A program made the position numbers and the translations under genes. The notes beneath the pieces are model-generated. The model had not been told where the DNA came from. It did no database searches and saw only the letters and a list, made by a program, of their open reading frames with translations. From contig JBBPEB010000029.1 of assembly GCA_039096225.1 (NCBI GenBank), positions 434,001 through 498,000 on the forward strand: a stretch of 64,000 nucleotides of DNA, read 5' to 3'. Shown piece after piece: positions 14,695-28,838 of the stretch. The stretch's first letter is position 1. Each line of letters starts with the position of its first letter. Source of the stretch: Blastocystis sp. Blastoise (lineage: Eukaryota; Sar; Bigyra; Opalinata; Blastocystidae).

Positions 14695-15797
14695 CTATAT
14701 ATCATGCAATAGTTTATATAGGAAAGAAAATGCATACTTAATATTATCAGGAAAGTTTAGAATCATTTTTGCGAACAGAACATCAATGAGAGGTGTTATT
14801 TTATCTTTTCGTATTCCAATTTCAAAAGACATTTTGATCATATAAATAATAGTAGTAAATAAAATAGAGTTGACTTTATGTCTAGTATAATGTGTGAATA
14901 TTTCTTCTGAGATATTTGTAGTATTGATATTTTGTTCTTGAAGATAATGTTTTTCATAAGTATCAATCATATTTGTAGAGAGACTAACTAGTTCGTTTAT
15001 CTGTTCTTCAAGTGGCTTTTCTTTCTATATAGAATAGTATATATTGTGTAATGAAATATTATAAGGCAATAGTAGAAAACATAGGTAGTGTATATAATAA
15101 TAATATATTGAATAATAAATAATAATATATTGAATAATAAATAATAATATATTGAATAATAAATAATAATGTATTGAATAATAAATAATAATATATTGAA
15201 TAATAAATAATAATGTATTGAATAATAAATAATAATGTATTGAATAATAAATAATAATGTATTGAATATTAAATAATAATGTATTGAATAATAAATAATA
15301 ATGTATTGAATAATAAATAATATATGATATCATTTATATATACAAGCATGATTTGAATAGATTGAATAGGATATTGTAAAGAAGCTAATGACTCGTTAGT
15401 CGTTTTAAGATTATCACGAAGCCATATATAAGTAGAAGAAGTTTTAATAGAATAAGACTATATATATATTTATAATACTTACTAGCAAAATTATATATAT
15501 ACGAAGAAAAAAGTTAAAATATGATATATAAAAATATAATACAGTATTGATTTATAACATAATATCTAAAATATTATTTTTGTAATATTTTAAATAAAAT
15601 CAGAATATATATATATATCATTTATATATCATTTATATACATTTTGTTTGTATACATTACAAAGAGTAGATAATTCTTTAAGTAATATATTTTTTCTTTC
15701 TAATAGAATTCCATAGAGTTCCATCAAGTTATAATCAGAATTCGATAGATCAGGAGAGATAGAAGAATCAAATAACTTGGAATTTGGAATAGGACTA

Positions 15798-15838
<41 letters not shown>

Positions 15839-17330
15839 TATAAGGAAGAATTATATAAATGAGATAAACAGGATTTGAATATATATATATATATATATAT
15901 ATACAAAATTGTTCAAATAATTGTGGTTGTATATAAGAAGGAAATCCATTGACCTAATAATATTAATATATATATATGTATATATATGTATATATACAGC
16001 TACATCCCATATGTTTAATAAATGTGTACCGTCTTGTAGTGAATCAAAAAGTATTAATAATTGCCAGGAATTGAGACTATAACTCAGTATACTTCCTTTG
16101 GCGATGTATTTATATATAGGATGAAGAGCTATTATGTATATAGTGTTATTATTATTATATAGAGTGTATTATTATTATTATATAGAGTGTATTATTATTA
16201 TTATTATTATATATAGTGTTATTATTATTATTATATATAGTGTTATTATTATTATTATATAGAATGCTATTATTATTATTTATATAGAGTGTATTTTTAT
16301 TATTATATAAAGTAACTATACTTAATATATATATATAAATATAGTCATTATTATAATAGTATATATATATATATACCATAAACAGTAGTTCCAATAGAAA
16401 AAGGAGCCAGTTTATCGAATGACATTCCATTCCTTTTTGTTACAGAAGTGTTCTATATATATAATATATATATAATATATATACATGATTTAGTTGTGTA
16501 TAAATAGTATATTTCCTATATTCAGCGAGTGACCTCCTTTCAGAGGCAATAAATGCTGCACTAAATCGCCTTACAGCACCCATTTTATGGCGAATATGAG
16601 CCCATTCTCGACGGGTATGTTTTGTGGACTAAAAGAAATATAGGAATAAATATAATAATAAATAAAATAAATATAATAATAAATATAATAATAAATATAA
16701 TAATAAATATAATAATAAATATAATAATAAATATAATAATAAATATAATAATAAATATATAAATATAATAATAAAAACAGTTATAAAAATACTAATAAAA
16801 GACCTAAAACATATAAATATAAAAATCTTATATACAGAAATATTAAGTTGTTTTAAAAGCATGGAAAATTCATTGAAGAGAAAATATTGTCTATCTATGG
16901 TACTATAGAAGAATTCATGATACATCCATAATCTTGATTTCCCACGTAAAAAGTTAGATAAACGAAGAATAGCAGATTTGGCATTGATCTATAAGAATGC
17001 TTATAAATAGGAATAATGAACAAAATCAATATATTTAGCAAATCAATAGTATAACAAGCATGTCTGTTGAGAATATAAATATAATAAAATTAAGATAAGA
17101 ATACTTTAGAACAATGAGCATTTTCATTATACGTATCAATTTCTTTTATTGTATTGTATACAGATCTATTTTATTTGTTTAGATATAAATAAGTGATTAT
17201 AAAGAATAAAATATACTCATTAAGTCGATGATTGAACAAAGCCTTTGTTGCTATTCTCTATAAATAAGCGTAAACATAGACACAGATATACTAAGTGATA
17301 TGAACTATAATATACATATGGATTATCCAT
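14695..17330 (-). CDS. LIN9: LIN9/Mip130 family protein (DIRP domain), MuvB core subunit
   Basis: LIN9 is the scaffold of the MuvB core that pairs with RBBP4 and represses or activates cell-cycle genes in DREAM and Myb-MuvB complexes. The start is ATG 17328-17330 (MDNPY); three small exons then give RIATKALFNHRLNES and YNTIKEIDTYNENAHC. The DIRP domain follows: LSNFLRGKSRLWMYHEFFYS with TIDRQYFLFNEF, then the next exon has RREWAHIRHKMGAVRRFSAAF and ERRSL, which match the conserved core (WxxIRxxMGxxRRxSxAFxxxER). Later exons carry the Tudor-like part (PFSIGTTVYG, GSILSYSLNSWQLLILFDS) and long C-terminal helices ending KLLHDI. Metazoa, plants and Dictyostelium have LIN9; budding yeast does not. 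Two introns hold tandem repeats. Confidence 0.88.
15100..15325. repeat. 22-bp tandem repeat in a LIN9 intron
   Basis: Around ten copies of TTGAATAATAAATAATAATA plus two bases, spaced 22 bp (for example TTG at 15110, 15132, 15154, 15176), with ATA/GTA variants; lies between two LIN9 exons. Confidence 0.85.
16640..16760. repeat. 12-bp tandem repeat in a LIN9 intron
   Basis: About nine copies of TAAATATAATAA within the intron downstream of the DIRP exon ending NISVYK. Confidence 0.8.
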
Positions 17331-17529
17331 GATTGAAGAGCTTTATGAAAAAGAATCACTAATGTTTAAAAGAAAAAGATTCCCGTGAATTCAATACGAG
17401 GTTTTTCTTGATTGTCGTGGTCTCTCCGGTTCATCTGTTCATTCGCATTTTGGGGGAAAACCAAATAATTCTCATAATTATTTTTTATTAAACTATTTTT
17501 TGTATATTATTCTATAAAAGAGGAGCCTA
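17331..17529. promoter_or_regulatory. Short divergent promoter region LIN9 / bL32m
   Basis: Only 199 bp separate the two divergent ATGs. The middle has a block with higher GC (TCTCCGGTTCATCTGTTCATTC, about 17420-17445). Bidirectional use is inferred from spacing; no factor site is identified. Confidence 0.4.
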
Positions 17530-17871
17530 ATGTCTTTATTCAGAAGTTTTATTAATATATATCAGACACTCTCCTATAAATTCATGTTCTCATTGTTCCC
17601 CAGACCTGCTCTTGCAATGAGTCCTGCTATTAATAGTCTTCCTCAGTTCAATGAACCTAGTGTTATGGATATTCTGAAGGATGGATTCCTTCTTGCTGCT
17701 CCTAAAAGAAGAAGGTCAATTGCCGTTAACAGAGAACGAAGAAACTCCTATCACATCCAAGAAAAAACTGAAGTCATCATATGCCCTAAATGTGGTAACA
17801 TGAAACTACGACATCATGTATGCAAAGAATGTATGAATGCTGGCAGAATAGGTGGTACTCGTGAATATTAA
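17530..17871 (+). CDS. MRPL32: Mitochondrial large-subunit ribosomal protein bL32m
   Basis: Single exon, 113 residues. The N-terminal part is basic, hydrophobic and without acidic residues (MSLFRSFINIYQTLSYKF), fitting a mitochondrial presequence. The mature region starts at AAPKRRRSIAVNRERR, the bL32 motif (xxPKxxxSxxRxRxR), followed by two zinc-ribbon pairs CPKC and CKEC. Its presence argues for a mitochondrion with its own translation. Ends 153 bp from the CIAO1 stop on the other strand. Confidence 0.88.
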   Translation: MSLFRSFINIYQTLSYKFMFSLFPRPALAMSPAINSLPQFNEPSVMDILKDGFLLAAPKRRRSIAVNRERRNSYHIQEKTEVIICPKCGNMKLRHHVCKECMNAGRIGGTREY

Positions 17872-18024
17872 TGGATCCAATAACGTTTCTCAATAAATAA
17901 AAACTTTTAAATATATATTTTGTGTGATTTATTATTGTTTTGTATATTATCTTTTTATATGATATCAACAATCGTAATCTGAACAAAATAATAAAAAGAA
18001 ACATAATTAATTAATAAATGACTT

Positions 18025-19892
<1,868 letters not shown>

Positions 19893-20080
19893 CAGTTGTA
19901 AAATATAGAATTACAAAGTAATATTGATGATTATAATTAAAAAATAAGTTCTTTCCAAAACAAAAATTGTTCTTTCTTTCTTTTGACTCCAAAAATAAAA
20001 GATATTTCAAGTATTTCTTTCTTTTATTATATAGATTACTCTCGTATTCATATCACAAAAATATATCTAGGTTCTTGTGA

Positions 20081-21794
20081 ATGCCTAAGAAACGGTATAA
20101 TCAATCGATTCCCAATGACGGGTCTTTTACTGCTGAAGACTTCATTAAACGAACTTTTGTAAGCCACAGTGAAACTCAACACTATATTCCAAGAAAAAAA
20201 ACATCGATTGTTCCTACCATTATAAAAAAAGAACAATTTGTAAAAGCAAAGTATATTCTAAAATACTCTTATTGCTGATATAAAACATAGTTTCCGGTTT
20301 ATTCTTAATAAGGATGTTGTTGAAGAACAATATGTGACTAACGCTGATTGTCAAGTGTCCTGGGACGATGTTAAATATGTAGAATATGCTATGCCAAAGG
20401 ATACTTGCTGTCCAATATGCTTAGACAAACCTCATGTTCCAAGAATTGGACGTTGTGGACATATTTACTGGTATATATATATTAAATTAATAGATATTTA
20501 TCAACTATGTAATTATAAACTTATATTTATGAATCTAATAATAATATAAATCATAATACATGTCAATTATTCATTTTCTTCTAGTTATGTATGTATTCTT
20601 GCTTGTTTTAATCATGATAATGGCTATTCGTGTAAATGCCCTATATGTGGTGAAATCATTGCTGAAAAATCGATTAAACCAGTATTATTAACAGAAGAAC
20701 ATACCCAATATAAAGAAGGAAATATGATATCATTTCTATTACTAGAACGTAACTTAACTATATGCTGTCCTCTACCTCTAAAATCATTTTTAAAAGAACG
20801 TATTCTTTCACATCATCTACCTTATTATAGTATATATAATTATATATATATATATGTAGATTTGTTATTTATGCTGTTTTATATATATCTTAGTTTATTA
20901 TTATATTTTTAATTATTATATTTTAAGAATTATAACTTTATTTAATATATATTCATTTATTCAATCATAATCATATATTTCTCATATATATACCTTATAT
21001 ATATAAATAATCTCGAAAACCTATATATATCACATTTTTATAAACCTATATAAATTACAATAATAAACTTATATACATTCATTACTATTTTAATCTATAT
21101 TTTTCTTTCTCAAGGTGATTATGACAGTCGTTTTTGTATATATACATTAGAAGATACCTATATAAATAAAAAGATATCTATAAACAATCAGAAAGATATT
21201 ATGGAACAGAAAGAATCTATGGAATGTATAGGAGAAACATTATATATGCCTATAGTAAATACTATTATAGATACTCTTTGTATATATACAGATATCAAGA
21301 AAGAAGAAGAAGAGTTACAATTATTAGAAACTAAAATGAAAAATATACATAAACTCAATAAAGAAGCAAATAATCGCGGGAAAAGTAATGATAATAGCAA
21401 GAAAGATAATAATAATAATAATATTCATATATCTGAATTTGACAAGAATTCTATTCCTTTTGTCCCTCAAAGTTCCTCTATTTCTCCAGTTTCTCCAGTT
21501 TCTCAGTCTCCTGTTGTGACATCCAATTATAATTTAGAAATAAGTGCGTCACATGATACTATAAATAGTATTCCAGTGGTATGTAATAATGATTCGTGGA
21601 ATGATTCCGAAACATGTGCCTCTCTTGCAACATGTATTGATATTGATAAAGCAGATGAATATATTCTTAAGAACTATATACATAATGAAATAACAGATCT
21701 CTATAAACCAGAAGATACTCTATATAAAGATATACAGAATAACCACGGGAATGAATCGAATCCTATTGAGAATCAGAATGTATATTCTAAAGAA

Positions 21795-21830
<36 letters not shown>

Positions 21831-21887
21831 GATAATGATAACGAAGATAATAATAATAATTCAAATAATAATTCAAATAATAATTCA

Positions 21888-21923
<36 letters not shown>

Positions 21924-22901
21924 CCTTTCAAGGACACTCCTTCGTCTCTCTATTTCTATCAAGAGAAAACAGGGGCGTTATATATATTACATCCTATTAA
22001 TATGAAAATGTTATTATCTCAATATAAAGACTATTCTAATTTCCCTAAAGTACTAAATGGAAAGATACTACAAATAGACAGGGAAATCATTACGTCAGGA
22101 ACACAAAAACACTATTCAATACTGCGTCATCTTCCTAAATTATCTGAAGTTTGTATAGTTGAAATCGATATGAATAAATTTATTAATCGTAATATATATA
22201 AACAATTTGAAAATGAATTAAAAGATCGTGAATCTCTACGAAGAAGAAGAAGAAGAATTCAAAAAGAAATAGAAAAACAAATTGAAGTATATATATATAT
22301 TTTTTTTTTCTTATATATATTTTTGTATATATATATTTTATTTATTGAAACTTTTCTTATATATAGTTATATATATTTTTGTTCATGATTATCTAGTTTC
22401 TTTTTATAAATAATATAAAATACTATGATATATATATATATATATAGGAGGAGCCGTTATATATCCCTCAAGTGACGCCTATAGTGTCATCAGAAGTGAC
22501 TAATCCTGAAAAGTTAAAGGAATATGTATATAATTGGCCAACTTTAGATGCGTCATCGCAGAGAGAGGGAAAGAAAAAATTAATTCCTGTGAATAATAAT
22601 AATAACATAGAAAATACTATAGATATTGATAATAGTAATGATGATAATAATGTTGATAATAATAATATACATGTAGGTCATGAGAATAGAAAGAGTAATA
22701 TGAATAGAAATAATAATTGTAAGAAGAATTCAACTGTTACGGACGTTACGAATTATGGGGAGGAACTCTCAGAAGAACAACAAGTCGAACTTGATCGAAT
22801 TCTATCCCTGTCTCTGTCAGATAATATATATAATGATATAACATTAAATACAAATAAAGTTGTCAATTCTAAAGATGTATATATATAATTATTATTATGA
22901 T

Positions 22902-22937
<36 letters not shown>

Positions 22938-23327
22938 TATATATAGTGGTCATTTAAACATATAGTTAAAAATGGTTATTTCCCAGAATTAAATTCAGAT
23001 ATAGACTCTACTACTACTTCAATTACTACTTCCACTAATATATCTACTACTACTTCTATTCCTAAGAAATCAGAAGAAAAACTAAAACAAAATAAAAAAA
23101 TAAAAACAAATCAATTAAATGCATGGGGGCAACCTGCTGTGATTCCCGCGGGAAAGTCTAATTTAAAAATAGAAGAAGAATCTATAGATGATAAACCACC
23201 AACAACATTTAACTTAGCAAATATGATTATAAACGCAAATAATAATAATAATAATAAAATGAATCGCACTGTAAACTCGAAGAGTAAGAAAAATAAAAAT
23301 AAAAATCAAGTTTTATTTTCTATTTAA
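20081..23327 (+). CDS. RNF10: RNF10-family RING E3 ubiquitin ligase
   Basis: RNF10 (yeast Mag2 relative) ubiquitinates 40S proteins uS3/uS5 during ribosome stalling. Six exons join in frame: 20081-20250, 20291-20470, 20585-20829, 21115-22286, 22448-22876, 22947-23327 (858 residues; human RNF10 is 811). Family blocks: FVSHSETQHYIPRKKT, FVKANFRFIL, VSWDDVKYVEY, then a RING with CPICLDKPHVPRIGRCGHIYC and CKCPICGE, then SKF-like segment DSRFCIYTLE after exon 4 starts. The middle carries Asn runs encoded by AAT repeats (about 21794-21925), then the RNF10 block IYHL-type text ALYILHPINMKMLLSQY and SILRHLPKLSEVCIVEIDM, then an Arg/Glu helix. The C-terminus contains NAWGQPAV, resembling the GxWG-type endings of the family. 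Start and all splice phases are consistent. Confidence 0.92.
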
Positions 23328-23967
23328 TATATATATGTTTTTATGTGTATTCAATTTATTATCTAGATTATTATTATATTAAATTCAACTATATGTTTAT
23401 GCTGTTTTGTTATTCTCATTCATTATTACAAATAGAATAATATTATTAATGTTCTTAATTTAGTTCATGTAGCGTACAGCGCCTTACACACTTTTAGTAT
23501 TATTGACTTTGTTATTAACATTTATAATATTAAAATAACATCAAAAAGCATTTTTGAAAAAACAAAATTCTTGGCTAAAAAAATAGGGTCGCCACGAAGA
23601 CTCTCTTGGAGTACAAGTTTCTCAAAAGAGCCAGTTCCTAGGGTACTTTTAGGCGCAGATGGCGTAGGAAGAACACTTCTGGGGTAGGCAATGGCGAACC
23701 CTAGCTTATCTCCATCTCTAGCGTTCGCCAAACTGTACTTTGAGTACAGTCTGTACTCCAAGAGAGTTTCTATCTACGCCTTCTGCGCCTAAAAGTACCC
23801 TAGGAACTGGCTCTTTTGAGAAACTTGTACTCCAAGAGAGTCTTCGTGGCGACCCTGCCTTGTATATGACCTAGTTGAAAAAACCTAGTTTTTATCACAT
23901 GATATAGAACTAGGTTTTGTAGAGATGTATTGAAGAAAAATGACATATTTTTAAATTTATTTCATAT
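23328..23967. other. Intergenic region holding a palindromic element
   Basis: 640 bp between RNF10 and the vWA-like gene. AT-rich flanks enclose a distinctly GC-richer block (about 23570-23860) described separately. Confidence 0.6.
23586..23855. mobile_element. 270-bp palindromic element with 82-bp inverted arms (MITE/foldback-like)
   Basis: The left arm (23586-23667, beginning GGGTCGCCACGAAGACTCTC) is repeated in inverse at 23774-23855 with one mismatch in 82 bases. The 106-bp centre contains smaller inverted pieces: GGCGAAC against GTTCGCC, and CTGTAC against GTACAG, plus a further copy of the GTACTCCAAGAGAG motif. GC is around half, against about a fifth in the surroundings. No target-site duplication and no transposase ORF is evident; one minus-strand frame stays open through it (about 23522-23761; TTG/CTG or ATG start), probably by composition. 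Read as a non-autonomous element or captured hairpin; class unknown. Confidence 0.65.
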
Positions 23968-24702
23968 ATGAATTTCGTTGTATCTATTGTTACATTCCTT
24001 AAAGGAGGTATTCATGGTCAATATGATAATGTAAGTTCTTTTCTTGATGAATTGATCAATAGTATGGAACAAAGATGTAATGAAATCTTAGAAATAAATG
24101 ATGCTTCTGTTCGTTATCAAGTTGTTCAATATAGTAATTATGGTGATAAAGTACCTCTTGTTTCAAGTGGAATGAGTCAATTAAATGATTTCTCCTATAA
24201 AGTATCTAATGAAAAACAAAAAACAGGAAATGGTAGTTGTAGAGAGTGTCAATCAACTTGTAAAGATGTGAATGGTGGTTTAATAGAAGCATTAAAAGAA
24301 ATTGATAAATTACCTGGTTGTACTCATATATTATTTGTATGTGGTCGAGATCCTATGCATAATTTATTAAAAGATTGTAGATTAGTATATCCCTATAGAG
24401 GAATTGATTTGAATGAACAATATCATACGATCTGTGAAACTATTGTTAAACGTAATGTTAAAGTACATTTTATGCCTGTATTATCTAAAGATATATTATT
24501 AAGTGCTAATAAATTAAGAGAAGTAATTAGTAATAATGTTTTTGATGGTAGAAGAGTTGAAGGTAATAATTATATATTTGATGAAGATTATATAGTAGAA
24601 TCAAGAGATAATACTTTTGATTTACAATTACTTGAACAGATGAAAAACAAATTTGATCAAATACTAATTGATGAATTCACAAAAAGTCTTCAATCTATGT
24701 AA
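23968..24702 (+). CDS. vWA-like domain protein with a degenerate metal site
   Basis: Single exon, 244 residues. The layout follows the von Willebrand A fold as in alpha-kinase-associated vWA domains: first strand NFVVSIVTFL, helix SSFLDELINSMEQRC, second strand RYQVVQYSNYGD, a DVNGGLIEAL helix corresponding to the EDVxGGLxxAL segment, strand THILFVCGRDPMHN, helix QYHTICETIVKRN, strand VKVHFMPV. The MIDAS DxSxS motif that should follow strand one is absent (SIVTFLKGG). No signal peptide or membrane segment. No kinase domain follows. Function cannot be assigned; the resemblance is by pattern recognition and needs a structure-aware search. Confidence 0.6.
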   Translation: MNFVVSIVTFLKGGIHGQYDNVSSFLDELINSMEQRCNEILEINDASVRYQVVQYSNYGDKVPLVSSGMSQLNDFSYKVSNEKQKTGNGSCRECQSTCKDVNGGLIEALKEIDKLPGCTHILFVCGRDPMHNLLKDCRLVYPYRGIDLNEQYHTICETIVKRNVKVHFMPVLSKDILLSANKLREVISNNVFDGRRVEGNNYIFDEDYIVESRDNTFDLQLLEQMKNKFDQILIDEFTKSLQSM

Positions 24703-27110
24703 TTTTGTATTTTTTTTTGTTATATATATATATATTTATTTTATATTTTTGATTGTCTATATACATAATTTGTATTATTTTTATTTATTATATATTTTCT
24801 ATTTATTTATTTAATAATATTATACATGAGTTTTGTTTTTAAAATAGTTTATCATTGATAATACTCAGTGTAATTTTTTTATAAACAGTTTTATTAAATA
24901 CTTCTCTTGTTAATTCAAAATTTATTATACAGAAATTAGGATTATGTATAATATATATATATAAATACTATGAAGGCTTTTTATGTCAAAACAGTTTTTT
25001 CTTATGTATATTTATTATGATCCAGATCATGGAAAATATAATTAGATAATTGAGAATAGATATATACACAACTAGAAAAAGTTATGAATATATTATTATA
25101 TTATGAATAAAATAATAAATAATAAATTATTTTGTTGTAGTTCAACTAGTTAAGAGTTTCATTTTTATTATGATAATATTGATCATATAGTTATATTTAT
25201 TAATTATATTGATGATCATAGAACAGTCAATAGATTTGATGGATATATATATGTAAGAAATGGAAACAATAACAATATAGACTAAAAAAATATTTTGTAT
25301 ATATAAATTATTATAGAAAATATTTATCAAAAATAAAAGATAAAGAATAATAGTAGCTCATTTTCTTATTTTATATATATTTTAAGTATCTAAAAATATA
25401 TTATGAAATAATAATAGATATTTGTATTTACATAATATTTCTATAGAAGAAGATTAATATATATATAAAATTAAACAGTTTTTTATGATATATAAAAATA
25501 TTTATCATACAAATTAATCAATATAAGAATATATTGATCCTTATTAAATATAAAAAGTGTAAAGTGATCAGATATTCAATTTGATGACTCAATTGTTTGT
25601 GGTAAAAAAATGTCTGAAAATGATAATGAATAAAAACAGAAGAGTGATAGTAGTAATAAATAGTTATATGAAGACCATGAAAAATGGAAATACTCATTAT
25701 ATAAAATATTGGAAATAAAAAATATTAGGTTTTATAAAGATAAAATGGAAGTCCTCAAAATGATTAATTATTGTTTAAGAATAGCTATTTTGTTTGTTTC
25801 GTCATTTTTTAATTAATTAAATTCTTATTTTCTGTACTTATGATTACATCATATTATATAACTTTGGTTACAATTATCTTGTTTTATTATATAATTTAAT
25901 TAAGTATAATACTGAGTGTATGAAATAGACAAGTTATATGTATCAATAAGTAGACTCTATATAATCTATTTATATATTTAACAGATTTATTCCGTTAAAA
26001 AGGATTTAATTGGTAGATAATTATTTATATGAAGAATTGAGTGATAATTATATTGTTTGGTAATGAAAGACTTAATCTTTTTGAACAAATTATTATAATA
26101 ATAGTAAATAATTTGAAAATAGTTATAGTGATTCTTTTCTACATAAATAGGAAAATTCCATAAATACATTTATATATATGAATCAAATAGAAATATATAT
26201 ATACTTATGATAATAAACTTGAAGGAAAGAGTCAAATAAATAAATTTATAAAAATAATGAAAATAAAGATACTTGTAATATTAGAATAGAAGCATAGAAA
26301 AAGTACATTAAATAGTATTTACTAAAAGTATAAATCAAAGATATTATTTCTCATATAGTTCAATTAATATACAATAATCTATTTAAATAATACTTTGAAA
26401 TAAATATAACTTTGATAGACATATGTAGGGATAATTCTGAATACAATAAGATGCTTATTAAAGAAAGTATATGATTTTAATGTGATTTCATTTCAAAATA
26501 GAAGAATATAGATCTAATAATATCTTTTACATAAGCATAGATTCATAATTTGACTTTTGAAGACATTCAAACGAATAGATTATGATATAAGTATGATCAT
26601 CTATCTCAATTTGAACTATAAAATGAATAATTTTTAGTTATTTGATATTTGCTATACCTATATATATTATTTTAATAATGTAGAAATGTATATACTTAAT
26701 TTTTACAATTTAATGGGGAAAATTAGAATTATTCTTGATAGTTTTAAGTAAATATGCATTCAAGACTTGAATATGAGCATATGTTGAATTTCTATTTGAA
26801 GAAATAATTAATAATAAGGCGTAAATAATGAATAATGAGTTGTTTCTGAAAAAATAAAAAATAAAAAGACCTGAAAATGACTGAAAAAAGAATCATGGAT
26901 ATAAATGAAAAAGTGGTTCAACTTTTGTTTATTTTCACAAAAAATATTCATAAAAAGTAGCAAGTTTTATTCTTTGCTTATCTCAATGAATCATTCATAT
27001 ATAGTATTGATTTCAACATATTTTTGAGTATTTATTAATTATTCATATAAAAAGTATCTTTTAAGCATAAGAGTATATTATTATTTTATCATTTTAGTTG
27101 AATTCAAGTG
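24703..27110. other. Gene-poor AT region, nothing recognised
   Basis: 2.4 kb of AT-rich sequence with no ORF above about 60 codons that has non-random composition, no splice-site-flanked exons that I can support, and no tandem repeat beyond short TA runs. Confidence 0.5.
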
Positions 27111-27606
27111 ATGCCAACAAGTGATTTTCAATTAACTGATGATAAATGTATTTAAATATGAAAATCAATATTTTAGTATATTTTTAAATTTGTTTACATT
27201 TCAAGATGAAACGAAATTATGGATTTCTAAAGAATTTATTGAGAAATATCCTCAATTTCCCTTTTATGATATTATTCAACACTCTGATAAATATGAAGAT
27301 AATAGTTATTATATAGATATACCTTCTTCTCCTATGAATAAAGTGGTTGTTTTTTTAATGAAAGAAAACATGGATATTGATTCATTAAATTTGAAAGATA
27401 GTTATGATATATATAGAATACTTATTGAGTATTCAGTTAAGATTGATAATGACATAAAAAGTTATTTATTAATACATATTAAGGAACTATTTTATAAATA
27501 TTTAGATGACAATAATTATGATATATGTAGATATGGAAATGATTGCATAAAACCATGTATGTCTATGGAATTATTCAATTTAAAAGAGAAAGAAATACGT
27601 TCTAAT

Positions 27607-27642
<36 letters not shown>

Positions 27643-28790
27643 ATTATTTACACCTCAAAGAAAAGAAGAATTATTATATTATTCTCTTCTTTTTAAAATG
27701 ATGAATATTACTAAAGTTGAAATTACATGTAAATATATTTAATATGATATAAATAATATTATATATATAGATGATTATTCTTCGAATATTCCATTAGAAT
27801 ATATATGTCCATCGTGTATAAAAGATATATTCCCTTCATTAAAAGAATTCACAATAAATGGTATATATATAATTTTATAATAATAAATATATATATAGTA
27901 ACAACGCATTATAAGGAAACTGAACTATTATTAAATCCAAATAGTGATGAATATATAATGGAATATAATCGCTTATTTTATAAATATGATTATGAAATAG
28001 AGAATCTTGAAGAATATGAATATTATACTGAATCAGAGATGAATGAATATAATAAGATTTCTTCTTTAGATCTTAATAAATTTTATTATTCCCATGAATT
28101 GATTGATTCCTATAGTGAAAGAAGAGAAAACTATCAATTACCAAAATTATATAAATATGTTATTAATGAAGATATATACACAAATGATTATTCGAATGTT
28201 GAAATAAGTACGACAGAAGATAAATATAGATTATATGATATAGTCAGAATTAAATATGATGGTATATATATATTTTAAAATCATATAATTTATTATAATT
28301 ATATATAGATAAAACAAATGATAAAACATTCATGTAAATAATATTATTATTTTATATTATCCATTTATACTATATATTTGTGATAGTATTAATCAAGTAT
28401 CTTCTAAACATGGTATATCTCAGTTATTACTTCTTCCTTCTTATTTGTGTATTTCCAATATTAGTTTTAATGCAGGTAAATAAATATATATATAATAAAC
28501 TATATAAATTGTTTTAGATATAAATTATCAAAGTGATTCTATGGTTTTTATGAGATTATTTGAAGAAGGTGTTTTTGATTCTTTAACATCACTAAATGCT
28601 CGATGTAATATTATTTTTCATATTATTATTCTTAATATTATCATTCTATAAAGGTCAGAAATTAATTAATGAAATTGATGAGAATATATTCAACAAAATA
28701 ATGACAACTCATATATTTCCTAATGTTACTGAACTCATCTATGATAATTATGATGATATTGATGATAGTGATAATGATGATTATAATGAT

Positions 28791-28838
<48 letters not shown>

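Noticed and set aside
15025-15333. 102-codon Ile/Tyr/Leu frame within LIN9
   Set aside because: Product of the 22-bp tandem repeat in an intron.
23522-23761. 79-codon minus-strand frame across the palindrome
   Set aside because: It reads through half of the inverted repeat; the open frame is likely a by-product of higher GC.
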